Origin: Embleya hyalina
Lineage (GTDB): Bacteria > Actinomycetota > Actinomycetes > Streptomycetales > Streptomycetaceae
Assembly (NCBI RefSeq): GCF_003967355.1
Contig: NZ_BIFH01000030.1
Span: 172,465-236,464, forward strand
Length of the DNA: 64,000 nucleotides
Direction of reading: 5' to 3'
A program made the translations under genes and the position numbers. The notes below the pieces were generated by a model. The model worked only from the letters and a program-made list of their open reading frames with translations, ran no database searches and had not been told where the DNA came from. Of this stretch, positions 19,582 through 28,653 are shown piece by piece. Positions within the stretch are counted from its first letter, which is position 1; every line of letters begins with the position of its first letter.

Positions 19582-20889
19582 GTGTTGAGCGATCGAGCGG
19601 GTGCGGAGCGTCACATCAGGCCGCGAGCGGATCGACGCGCGGAGATCATCAGACACGCCTGCGCGCTGTTCGCCAAGCGCGGCTACGGCGCCACGACGGT
19701 TCGTCAGATCGCCGAGTCCGCCGACATGCTCTCGGGCAGCCTGTACCACCACTTCCCGTCCAAGGAAGCGATGCTGCTCGAAGTGCTCGACTCCTTCTTC
19801 GCCGACATCATGAGCCGCCAGCGCGCCACCGTCGAGCGTGGCGGCGCCCCCGTCGACACCCTGCGCGGGCTGCTGCGGGACAGCCTCGAAGTGATCGGCA
19901 ACAGCCCCGACGCGGCGATCGTGGTGGTCGGCGAGTCGCGCCGGCTCTCCGGGAGCGACGGTTTCGTGTGGCTGTCCGAGCGCACCGTCGAGGCATCCGC
20001 GCTGTGGGGGCGGGTGTTGCGGCGCGGCGTCGAGGAGGGCAGCCTGCGTCGGGACCTGCATCCCGTACTGCTGTCGCTGATGCTCCAGTCGGCGGTGTGG
20101 GGCATGGCCCAGTGGTATCGGCCGAGCGGGCGCTACGACCCCGACGCCGCCGCCGGTCGGCTCGTCGACCTGTTCGTGCGCGGCATCGTCCGGCCCGGAC
20201 GCTACGCGTCGCAGCACATCTGCACCCTGCTCGGACCGGCCCGCCACACGATGCCCACGCTGCGCCGGACCGGCGCGGCCGACGACGTCCGGGTCGAGGC
20301 CGAGCGGCGGATGGCCCGGGCGCCGCGCCGCACCGACGCGCGCACCCGGATCCGGATCGCCTCCAACCTGCTCTTCGAACAGGACGGGTACGCGGGCACC
20401 ACGGTGCGCCGGATCGCCGATCTGGCCGGTGTCCCGGTCGGCAGCCTCGCCCATCACATCGGCTCCAAGGAGCAGTTGCTCGGCGAACTCCTCGGCGAAT
20501 TCCTCGGCGATCTGCGCAGTGCCTTCGACAAGGACGCCGCGGATCGGCCGGAGCCGGTCCAGCGACTGGCCGGTCTGATCGGACACACCGTGGAGGCGCA
20601 CGCGTGCCACGGCGTGTCGACGGTGCTGGCGATAAACGAGGTGCGCGGTGACGAACTGCCCGCGAGCCGGCTGTCCGCGCAGCGCGCCAAGGTCTCCGAC
20701 ACGTGGACCCGGGCGCTGGTCGCCGGGATCCGCTCGGGCGACTTCCACCCGGACCTGGACCCGGTGTTCACCCAGCGGGTGTTGCGCACGGCGATCTCGA
20801 CCGGGAGCCGGATCTATCGGGGGATGGGCGTGCGGGATGCGGTCGGGTTGTATCGGGAGGTCGCCTTGGCGGGGATGGCGGCGTCGTGA
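19582..20889 (+). CDS. Tandem double-TetR transcriptional regulator
   Basis: A 435-residue protein, twice the usual TetR size, with two complete TetR modules. The first helix-turn-helix is at about residues 20-65 (TTVRQIAESADMLSGSLYHHFPSKEA). The second is at about 255-300 (TTVRRIADLAGVPVGSLAHHIGSKEQ). Each is followed by its own ligand-binding helical region. The first module resembles KstR2-type steroid/acyl-CoA regulators. The gene is divergent from the thiolase, so it probably controls acyl-CoA breakdown. A GTG at 19582 starts it. In the second module the conserved YxHF of TetR proteins is altered to AHHI. Confidence 0.88.
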   Translation: MLSDRAGAERHIRPRADRRAEIIRHACALFAKRGYGATTVRQIAESADMLSGSLYHHFPSKEAMLLEVLDSFFADIMSRQRATVERGGAPVDTLRGLLRDSLEVIGNSPDAAIVVVGESRRLSGSDGFVWLSERTVEASALWGRVLRRGVEEGSLRRDLHPVLLSLMLQSAVWGMAQWYRPSGRYDPDAAAGRLVDLFVRGIVRPGRYASQHICTLLGPARHTMPTLRRTGAADDVRVEAERRMARAPRRTDARTRIRIASNLLFEQDGYAGTTVRRIADLAGVPVGSLAHHIGSKEQLLGELLGEFLGDLRSAFDKDAADRPEPVQRLAGLIGHTVEAHACHGVSTVLAINEVRGDELPASRLSAQRAKVSDTWTRALVAGIRSGDFHPDLDPVFTQRVLRTAISTGSRIYRGMGVRDAVGLYREVALAGMAAS

Positions 20890-21054
20890 GGGCGGGGCTC
20901 GGGGCGGGTTCGCGGCCGGTGTCGGTTCGGCTGCGGTGGACGGCCCGGTGGTGGCGGGCGACCTGGGCGCGCGGAGCGGTTCGGGTGCGGTGGGCGATTC
21001 GGTCCCGGCCGGTGGGGTGGTCGCGCGCGGGGCGGTGAGGGGCGCGACGCGGAA

Positions 21055-21081
21055 GAGCCCGCCCCCGGACGGGACGGGCTC
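21055..21081. terminator. Terminator between double-TetR gene and ahpD
   Basis: Stem GAGCCCG/CGGGCTC, flanked by partly complementary GCGACGC and GCGTCG, between convergent genes. Confidence 0.6.
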
Positions 21082-21155
21082 TCGCGTCGTTCTCGCTTGC
21101 CGTGCGCGGGTGTTCGGGCGGGGGCGTGCTCGGCCCGGCCCGAACACCGGCGTGC

Positions 21156-21680
21156 TCAGCCCTGCTCGGACTCCAGCGTCACGCCGACCGCGTGGATCAC
21201 GGCGGCGATCTTGATCGCCTCCTGGATGGTCTCGCGCGGCATGTTCTCCTTGCGCAGGACCTGCTCGTGCGACTCCAGGCACCGACCGCAACCGTTGATC
21301 GCCGAGACGGCGAGCGACCACAGTTCGAAGTCGGCCTTCGGGGCACCCGGGTTGGCCATGATGTTCATCCGCAGCCCGGCCCGCAGGTTGCCGTACTCCG
21401 GGTCGCCGATGAGGTGCATCGACCGGTAGTAGACGTTGTTCATCGCCATCACCGCGGCGGCGGCCCTGGCGGCGTTGTACGCCTCCTCGGACAGCCGGCT
21501 CTTCGCCTCGGGCTCCAGCTCGGCGAGCACCTTCGGGCTGCGCGTGGCGATCGCCGACACGAGCACCGTGCCCCAGAGCGTCTGCTCCTGGAGCTTGGAG
21601 TTGCCGACGACCGAGCCCAGGTTGAGCTTGAGATCCTTGGCGTATTCGGGCAGTGCGGCCTTCAGGACGTCGAGACCCAT
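21156..21680 (-). CDS. ahpD: Alkyl hydroperoxide reductase AhpD
   Basis: A 174-residue all-helical protein of the carboxymuconolactone-decarboxylase fold. The catalytic CxxC is at residues 131-134 in [13 protein letters not shown], followed by the conserved histidine. In actinobacteria AhpD regenerates AhpC, using lipoamide-linked electrons. It is the second gene of the ahpCD operon, three bases after the ahpC stop, so the pair is translationally linked. Confidence 0.95.
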   Translation of the reverse strand: MGLDVLKAALPEYAKDLKLNLGSVVGNSKLQEQTLWGTVLVSAIATRSPKVLAELEPEAKSRLSEEAYNAARAAAAVMAMNNVYYRSMHLIGDPEYGNLRAGLRMNIMANPGAPKADFELWSLAVSAINGCGRCLESHEQVLRKENMPRETIQEAIKIAAVIHAVGVTLESEQG

Positions 21681-21683
21681 GGA

Positions 21684-22235
21684 TCAGGCGTCCATCAGCT
21701 TGGCGGCGTCGAGGGTCTCGCCACCCTTCTGCCAGTTGCACGGGCACAGCTCGTCGGTCTGCAGCGCGTCGAGGACCCGCAGGACCTCGTCGGGGTTGCG
21801 GCCCACCGAGCCGGCGGTGACCATCACGAACTGGATCTCGTTGTTCGGGTCGATGATGAAGACCGCGCGGTCGGCGACACCGTCGGCGTTGAGCACGCCG
21901 GCGGCCGAGGACAGCTCGCGCTTGAGGTCGGACAACATCGGGAACGGCAGGTCGGTCAGGTCCGGGTGGTCCTTGCGCCAGGCCAGGTGCACGAACTCGG
22001 AGTCCACGGACACGCCGAGCAGCTGCGCGTCACGGTCCTGGAAGTCCTCGTTGAGCCGGCCGAACGCGGCGATCTCGGTCGGGCACACGAAGGTGAAGTC
22101 CTTCGGCCAGAAGAAGATGACTTTCCAACCCTTGTCGCCCCACTTGGGAGTGATCTGCTCGAACGCCTTGTCCGCCTCCAGGGAGACGACTGCGGTCAGG
22201 TCGTAGTCAGGGAACTGGTTACCGACAGTAAGCAC
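21684..22235 (-). CDS. ahpC: Peroxiredoxin AhpC
   Basis: A 183-residue 2-Cys peroxiredoxin that reduces organic and hydrogen peroxides. The peroxidatic cysteine is Cys51 in FTFVCPTEIAAF. The C-terminal cysteines are Cys164 and Cys166 in ELCPCNWQKGGETL, as in actinobacterial AhpC. It is first in an operon with ahpD. An OxyR-like inverted repeat lies about 85-110 bases upstream. Unlike the published S. coelicolor arrangement, oxyR is not next to it; a matching oxyR is at 34.6 kb. Confidence 0.96.
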   Translation of the reverse strand: MLTVGNQFPDYDLTAVVSLEADKAFEQITPKWGDKGWKVIFFWPKDFTFVCPTEIAAFGRLNEDFQDRDAQLLGVSVDSEFVHLAWRKDHPDLTDLPFPMLSDLKRELSSAAGVLNADGVADRAVFIIDPNNEIQFVMVTAGSVGRNPDEVLRVLDALQTDELCPCNWQKGGETLDAAKLMDA

Positions 22236-22607
22236 TTGATCTCCTCCGCAAGGGGCCGGGGAGGCAGGTTCACCACCCCGGTCGGACGTACGTCGATCAC
22301 GATGTCACAGCCAAATTGATAGATGAAATAAGCAACGCTTCACCTATTGATCGTGATCACTTATCAGTGTGGGAGAGGTGGCGAACGGCCTGCTCAATCC
22401 ACCCGCGTGCATGTTCGACGGCCGGCGGAGGGGGCCGGAAGGAGCATACGCGTCACCCTCGCGAGTGCCGAATCGGCTCATTTGGGAGGGTGTCCGACCC
22501 GGTCGCCGAGAGGGTGGACGGGGAGGGTCGGGGGCGGCCGGAGCGCCCCGCGACCGCATGGATGGGCGGCCGGGGTCGATCACGGAGTGTGCCCGACCCG
22601 GGCCCGT
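22236..22607. other. ahpC promoter region and gap before the cupin gene
   Basis: No gene. Bases 22310-22370 are markedly AT-rich for this genome and hold the OxyR-like site plus a TGATCGTGATCA near-palindrome at 22347-22358. The remainder is GC-rich without recognised structure. In S. coelicolor this position is occupied by divergent oxyR; here nothing resembling it remains. Confidence 0.5.
22319..22347. promoter_or_regulatory. OxyR-like binding site upstream of ahpC
   Basis: ATAGATGAA (22319-22327) and TTCACCTAT (22339-22347) are complementary at eight of nine positions with an 11-base spacer. LysR-type OxyR sites contain ATAG and CTAT half-sites in this arrangement. Confidence 0.6.
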
Positions 22608-22943
22608 CTAGCCCGCCGGATAGAAGAGGAACAGGGTGCAGCCGGTGGTGGTCGAGGGGAGGTGCCACGACCCGGCGGGGGCGTGCAGGAAGGTGCCGGC
22701 CGGGTAGTCGCGCGCGCCGTCGTTGAAGGTGCCGGCGACCACGTAGACCTCCTCCGGACCGGGCTCGTGCACGTCGCGACGGGGCCAGGCGGAGTTCGGG
22801 TCCATCTCCAGCACGCCGGCGTGCGCACCGGTCGGCGCCTGCCACAACGGACGGAACCGAACCCCGGGGAAGAGCGTGCGGATCGGGGCTTCGTCGACGG
22901 ACACGGAAACATAGCCCGGCTGGGCGAGGATCTCGGGATGCAT
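22608..22943 (-). CDS. Cupin-domain protein, ChrR-like
   Basis: A 111-residue single cupin barrel. Segments VHEPGPEEVYVVAGTFNDGARDYPAGTF contain the first cupin motif (His, Glu) and the later HAPAGSWH the second, as in ChrR/DUF4437-like cupins that bind a metal. The ATG at 22943 gives a protein of usual size. It is divergent from the GlxA-type regulator and only about 55-70 bases from it, so that regulator may control it. Function unknown; related proteins are anti-sigma or dioxygenase-like cupins. Confidence 0.75.
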   Translation of the reverse strand: MHPEILAQPGYVSVSVDEAPIRTLFPGVRFRPLWQAPTGAHAGVLEMDPNSAWPRRDVHEPGPEEVYVVAGTFNDGARDYPAGTFLHAPAGSWHLPSTTTGCTLFLFYPAG

Positions 22944-23015
22944 GCTCCTCACGGTGCCGTGGGCGGGCCGCGGCGGGACAGGGTCCGGGCGGACACCATG
23001 GGGTACGTTCCTGCC

Positions 23016-23978
23016 ATGCATCGTGTGGTGGCCCTGGTGCGGCCGGTGCAGTCGACGTTCGAACTCGGCTGCGCGGTCGAGGTCTTCGGCACCGAGCGAG
23101 CCGGGGTGCCGCGGCACTACACGTTCGAAACCTGCACCGAGACGCCGGGGCCGGTGCCGACCACCGGCGGATACACGATGCACGTGCCGCAGGACCTGGC
23201 GGCGCTCGACCGCGCCGACACCGTGATCGTCCCGGGGTGGTTGCCGGTGGAGACGCCGCTCTCCGCCGGCGTGCGCCGCGCGTTGCTTCGGGCGCACGCG
23301 CGCGGGGCGCGCCTGGTCAGCATCTGCTCGGGGGTGTTCGCGCTGGCCCGCACCGGGCTCCTGGACGGCCGCTCGGCCACCACACACCGGGCACGCGCCG
23401 AGCAGTTGCGTCGGGAGTTCCCCCGGGTGCGGGTGGAGCCGGACCGGCTGTACGTGGACCACGGCGACGTCGCCACCAGCGCCGGCGCGGGCGCGGGGCT
23501 CGACCTGTGCCTGCACCTGGTCCGGCGCGACCACGGAGTCGCGCACGCCGCCCTCCTCGCGCGGGACATGGTGCTGCCGCCGCATCGCGAGGACGGCCGG
23601 GTGCGGTATCCGCCGGCGCCCGAGGACGGCCTCGACGACCTGTTCGCGTGGGCGGACGAGCGCGTCGGCACGCCGCTGTCCGTGCACGACCTGGCCGCCC
23701 ACCTCGGCGTCTCGCCCCGCACGCTGGCCAGGCGCTTCGCCGACCGCCTCGGCACCAGCCCCGGCGCCTGGCTCCTCTCCCGCCGCGTGGCGGCGGCCCG
23801 CACCCTGCTGGAGGAGACGGACCTGTCGGTCGAGGCCATCGCCACCCGGGTCGGGCTCACCTCGGCGGTCAACCTCCGCCGCCGCTTCCGCACCCGGGTG
23901 GGCACCACCCCGGGCGCGTACCGCCGCGCCTTCCGAGCGCCGGAGACCGCCACGATCCCGGCCACCCGCCGCCCGTGA
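23016..23978 (+). CDS. GlxA-family AraC-type regulator with DJ-1/PfpI-like domain
   Basis: A 320-residue regulator. The N-terminal amidotransferase-like domain (about 1-170) has the nucleophile-elbow cysteine in LVSICSGVFALA. The C-terminal AraC/XylS domain (about 205-310) contains two helix-turn-helices, with SVHDLAAHLGVSPRTLARRF and SVEAIATRVGLTSAVNLRRR. ATG at 23016 is preferred; an in-frame ATG at 22998 would add six residues. It is divergent from the cupin gene. The regulated pathway is unknown. Confidence 0.88.
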   Translation: MHRVVALVRPVQSTFELGCAVEVFGTERAGVPRHYTFETCTETPGPVPTTGGYTMHVPQDLAALDRADTVIVPGWLPVETPLSAGVRRALLRAHARGARLVSICSGVFALARTGLLDGRSATTHRARAEQLRREFPRVRVEPDRLYVDHGDVATSAGAGAGLDLCLHLVRRDHGVAHAALLARDMVLPPHREDGRVRYPPAPEDGLDDLFAWADERVGTPLSVHDLAAHLGVSPRTLARRFADRLGTSPGAWLLSRRVAAARTLLEETDLSVEAIATRVGLTSAVNLRRRFRTRVGTTPGAYRRAFRAPETATIPATRRP

Positions 23979-24004
23979 CGGCGGGGGCCGTTCGGGGGTG
24001 TCGG

Positions 24005-25456
<1,452 letters not shown>

Positions 25457-25547
25457 CGCTGTGGCCTCCTAGAAAGCGTTCCCTGGCGACAACGGCTTCT
25501 CGGCCCGGCCTGTTCCTGCGGGGTGCGCCCGGCCGGTGCCGAGCCGG

Positions 25548-26195
25548 CTAGCCGACCAGCAACACGTGCAGCGTCCGCGGCCCGTGTACCCCCGCCACCC
25601 GCTCCAGTTCGATGTCGCTGGTCGCCGACGGGCCGGAGATCCAGGTCTGCGGGCGGCGCGGGTCGAGCCGGGCCACCGCCTCCGGCACGGTGCCCACGAT
25701 CTGGTCGGCGCGCACCACGCACAGGTGGTAGTCCGGCAGCAGGGTGAGCACCCGACGGCCCTGGTCGGGGCCGGTGTCCAGGACGATCGTGCCGGTCTCG
25801 GCGACGGCGAGCGCGCACCCGGTGGCCACCGCGTCGATCGTGCCGATCTCGTCCCGGCTCAGCTCGGGGGTGTCCACCACCAGCTCCGCGCCGAGCCGGC
25901 TCAGCCAGGACAGCCGGTTCCCGCTCGGCACCACCAGGCGGGTGACCCCGGCCTGGCGCAGCAGGTCGCTCGCGCCGAGCAGCAGGCCCCGGGTGTCGTG
26001 TACGCGCAGCACGGTGGCGTCGTAGTCGGCCAGCCGCGCGGCGAAGCGGGCGGCCGGGTCGAGGCCCGCCGGGCGCTCGCGCCGATAGGTCCGGCGTACC
26101 GGCGGCGGCTTGGGCCGGTCGTCGAGGGCGGCGCGGAGCCGGTCCAGGACCACCGTCCGCGCCTCGCGGTCCGCCTCGTGGTGCTCCACCGTCAC
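25548..26195 (-). CDS. lutC: Lactate-utilisation protein C (LUD domain)
   Basis: A 215-residue LUD-domain protein that works with LutA and LutB to oxidise L-lactate to pyruvate. The LUD segment GCALAVAETGTIVLDTGPDQGRR and C-terminal ISGPSATSDIELERVAGVHGP are characteristic. Its GTG start overlaps the stop of the preceding lut gene in a GTGA arrangement, so translation is coupled. It is the last gene of the cluster before fumC. Confidence 0.9.
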   Translation of the reverse strand: MTVEHHEADREARTVVLDRLRAALDDRPKPPPVRRTYRRERPAGLDPAARFAARLADYDATVLRVHDTRGLLLGASDLLRQAGVTRLVVPSGNRLSWLSRLGAELVVDTPELSRDEIGTIDAVATGCALAVAETGTIVLDTGPDQGRRVLTLLPDYHLCVVRADQIVGTVPEAVARLDPRRPQTWISGPSATSDIELERVAGVHGPRTLHVLLVG

Positions 26196-28501
26196 AGCTC
26201 CCGACCACCTTCGGTGCGCTTGTACCAGGTCCGGAACGACTCCGCCGGAGGCGCCGGCGCGTCCCGGTCGGCGAACCACGCGCCCACCGGCCCGGACACG
26301 CGCTTCGGCAGCGGGACCCGACCGATCACGCCGTGACGCACGAAGTGCGCGCCGACCCCGGCCACATGTTGGGCGAAACCGATCCGCCACGGCTTCTCGA
26401 AGGTCCACCGCAGCGTCTTCATCCCGGCGTCCTCGGCCCGGTCGTGCGGCCCGCGTCCGCCGTCCACAACCTGTGCACGAAGACGCACCAGCACCTCGGG
26501 GATGTCGATCCGCACCGGACACGCGTCGAAGCACGCCCCGCACAGCGTCGACGCGAACGGCAACGACGCGGTCTGCGCGTCCACCGGGTGCCGGGCGATG
26601 CCGCGCAGTTGCGGCGTGAGGATCGCGCCGATCGGCCCGGGGTACACCGACCCGTACGCATGCCCGCCGGTGCGCTCGTACACCGGACACACGTTCAGAC
26701 AGGCCGCACAGCGGATGCAGCGTAGCGCCTGGCGGCCCACCGGGTCGGACAACACGTCGGAGCGGCCGTTGTCGAGCAGGATCAGGTGGAACTCCCGCGG
26801 CCCGTCCCCGGGGGTGACCCCCGTCCACATCGACGTGTACGGGTTCATCCGCTCCCCGGTGGCACTGCGCGGAAGCAGTTGCAGGAACACCTCCAGGTCG
26901 CCCCACGTGGGCAGCAGCTTCTCCACGCCCAGGACGGTGATCAGCGTCTCCGGCAGGGTCAGACACATGCGCCCGTTGCCCTCCGACTCGACCACGCACA
27001 CCGTGCCGGTGTCGGCGATGGCGAAGTTGGCGCCGGAGACCGCGACCTTCGCGCGCAGGAACTTCTGCCGCAGGTGCAGCCGCGCGGCGGCGGCGAGCGC
27101 GGTGGGCTCGTCGCTCAGCCGTTCCGGCGCCGGTCGGCCCACGCGGCCCATCTCGCGGACGAAGATCTCCCGGATCTGTGCCCGGTTGCGGTGGATCGCG
27201 GGCACCACGATGTGCGACGGCAGATCGTCGCCGAGCTGCACGATCAGTTGCGCGAGGTCGGTCTCCCACGCGTGGATCCCGGCCGCGGCCAGCGCGTTGT
27301 TCAGCTCGATCTCCTCGGTGGCCATGGACTTGACCTTGACCACCTCGTCCACGCCCTTGGCCCGCGCGATGTCGACCACGATCGTGTTCGCCTCGGCCGC
27401 GTCCCTGGCCCAGTGCACCACGCCCCCGGCCGCGCGGACCGCCGCCTCCAGGCGCTCCAGGAGGCCGGGCAGCCGAGCCAGCACGTCGTCCTTGATCGCC
27501 TCGCCGGCCCGGCGCAGCAGCTCCCAGTCGGGCAGCTCCGCGACCACCGCGTCGCGCTTGGCCCGGATGGTGTGCGTGGCCGCGCGCAGATTGGCCCGTT
27601 GGACCGGATTCGCCAACTCGGCCTCGGCCGCCTCGGGGAAGGGCGGCATGCCGACGAAGGTGGGTTCCCTGTGTACCGCCGCGGTCATCGTGTCGCCTCC
27701 GGTCCCGGGGGCGTGCCCCACGACGAGGCCCGACGAGTCGGGCAGGCCCGGCCGGTACACCGGCACGTCCGGCAGCGCGTCGGTGCGGGCCAGGATGTCC
27801 GCCAGGTGCAGCATCCGGATGCCCGCGTGTTGTCGGGAGATCAGTCCGCCGATGTGGGTCAGGCACGAGTTGTCCCCGGCGCACAACACCTGCGCGCCGG
27901 ATTCCAGCGCGGCGGTGACCTTGTCGCCGCCCATCGCCACCGACGTCGGCGCGTTCTTCACCGCGAACGTGCCGCCGAAGCCGCAACATTCGTCGGCGCG
28001 CGGCAGGTCGACCAGGGTCAGCCCGCGCACCGCGCGCAGCAGCCGGGTCGGCCGATCGCCCACCCGCAACATGCGCAGCGAGTGGCAGGTGGGGTGGTAC
28101 GCGACGCTGTGCGGGAAGTAGGCGCCCACGTCGGTCACCCCGAGCACGTCGACCAGGAACTCGCTCAGTTCGTACACCTTCGGCGCCACCCGCGCGACGC
28201 CCTCCGGCAGCGTGCCGCCGGCCGTGCGGGCCACCGTGGCGTGATACTCGCGCACCATCGCGGTGCACGACCCGGACGGCACGATCACCGCGTCGTAGCC
28301 CTCGAACGCCTCGACGAAGGACCGGACCAGCGGTACCGCGTCGCGCCGGTAGCCGGAGTTGAAGTGCATCTGGCCGCAGCACACCTGGTCGTACGGGAAC
28401 TCCACCTCGTGTCCGAGGCGCCGCAGCACCCGGACCACGGACGCGCCGGTCTCCGGGAAGAGCGTGTCGTTGAAGCACGTGATGAAAAGGGCAAGACGCA
28501 C
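26192..28501 (-). CDS. lutB: Fused LutA-LutB lactate oxidation iron-sulfur protein
   Basis: One uninterrupted 769-codon frame holds two proteins that are normally separate. Residues 1 to ~250 are LutA (two CCG-type cysteine motifs: VCCGQMHFNSGY and ADECCGFGGTFAVKN). Residues ~272-769 are LutB (LUD domain, then two ferredoxin-like clusters CIRCAACLNVCPVY and CGACFDACPVRIDIP). Together with LutC they oxidise L-lactate. GTG start at 28501 has GGAGG upstream. An internal ATG at 27688, with GGAGG seven bases upstream, sits exactly where a separate lutB would start, so LutB may also be made alone. No stop separates the halves; a sequencing error removing a stop cannot be excluded. Confidence 0.88.
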   Translation of the reverse strand: MRLALFITCFNDTLFPETGASVVRVLRRLGHEVEFPYDQVCCGQMHFNSGYRRDAVPLVRSFVEAFEGYDAVIVPSGSCTAMVREYHATVARTAGGTLPEGVARVAPKVYELSEFLVDVLGVTDVGAYFPHSVAYHPTCHSLRMLRVGDRPTRLLRAVRGLTLVDLPRADECCGFGGTFAVKNAPTSVAMGGDKVTAALESGAQVLCAGDNSCLTHIGGLISRQHAGIRMLHLADILARTDALPDVPVYRPGLPDSSGLVVGHAPGTGGDTMTAAVHREPTFVGMPPFPEAAEAELANPVQRANLRAATHTIRAKRDAVVAELPDWELLRRAGEAIKDDVLARLPGLLERLEAAVRAAGGVVHWARDAAEANTIVVDIARAKGVDEVVKVKSMATEEIELNNALAAAGIHAWETDLAQLIVQLGDDLPSHIVVPAIHRNRAQIREIFVREMGRVGRPAPERLSDEPTALAAAARLHLRQKFLRAKVAVSGANFAIADTGTVCVVESEGNGRMCLTLPETLITVLGVEKLLPTWGDLEVFLQLLPRSATGERMNPYTSMWTGVTPGDGPREFHLILLDNGRSDVLSDPVGRQALRCIRCAACLNVCPVYERTGGHAYGSVYPGPIGAILTPQLRGIARHPVDAQTASLPFASTLCGACFDACPVRIDIPEVLVRLRAQVVDGGRGPHDRAEDAGMKTLRWTFEKPWRIGFAQHVAGVGAHFVRHGVIGRVPLPKRVSGPVGAWFADRDAPAPPAESFRTWYKRTEGGREL

Positions 28502-28653
28502 GATTTACCTCCGCGATCGACTGTACGGACGTCCCGTGGCGCACGCCCGGTCAGACCCGCCGGGCGCGTCCGGTCGTGTGACGAAGGGCGGGGCGGGGGC
28601 GTCGGGATCGGGGCCGGTCTCCGACCTGCGCGATTGCCACGTAGGGTCTGCGC

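Noticed and set aside
27660..27740. Frameshift or lost stop making LutA-LutB an artefact
   Set aside because: Cannot be proved from one sequence. The frame is open and both halves are intact, so I annotate the fusion and flag the doubt.
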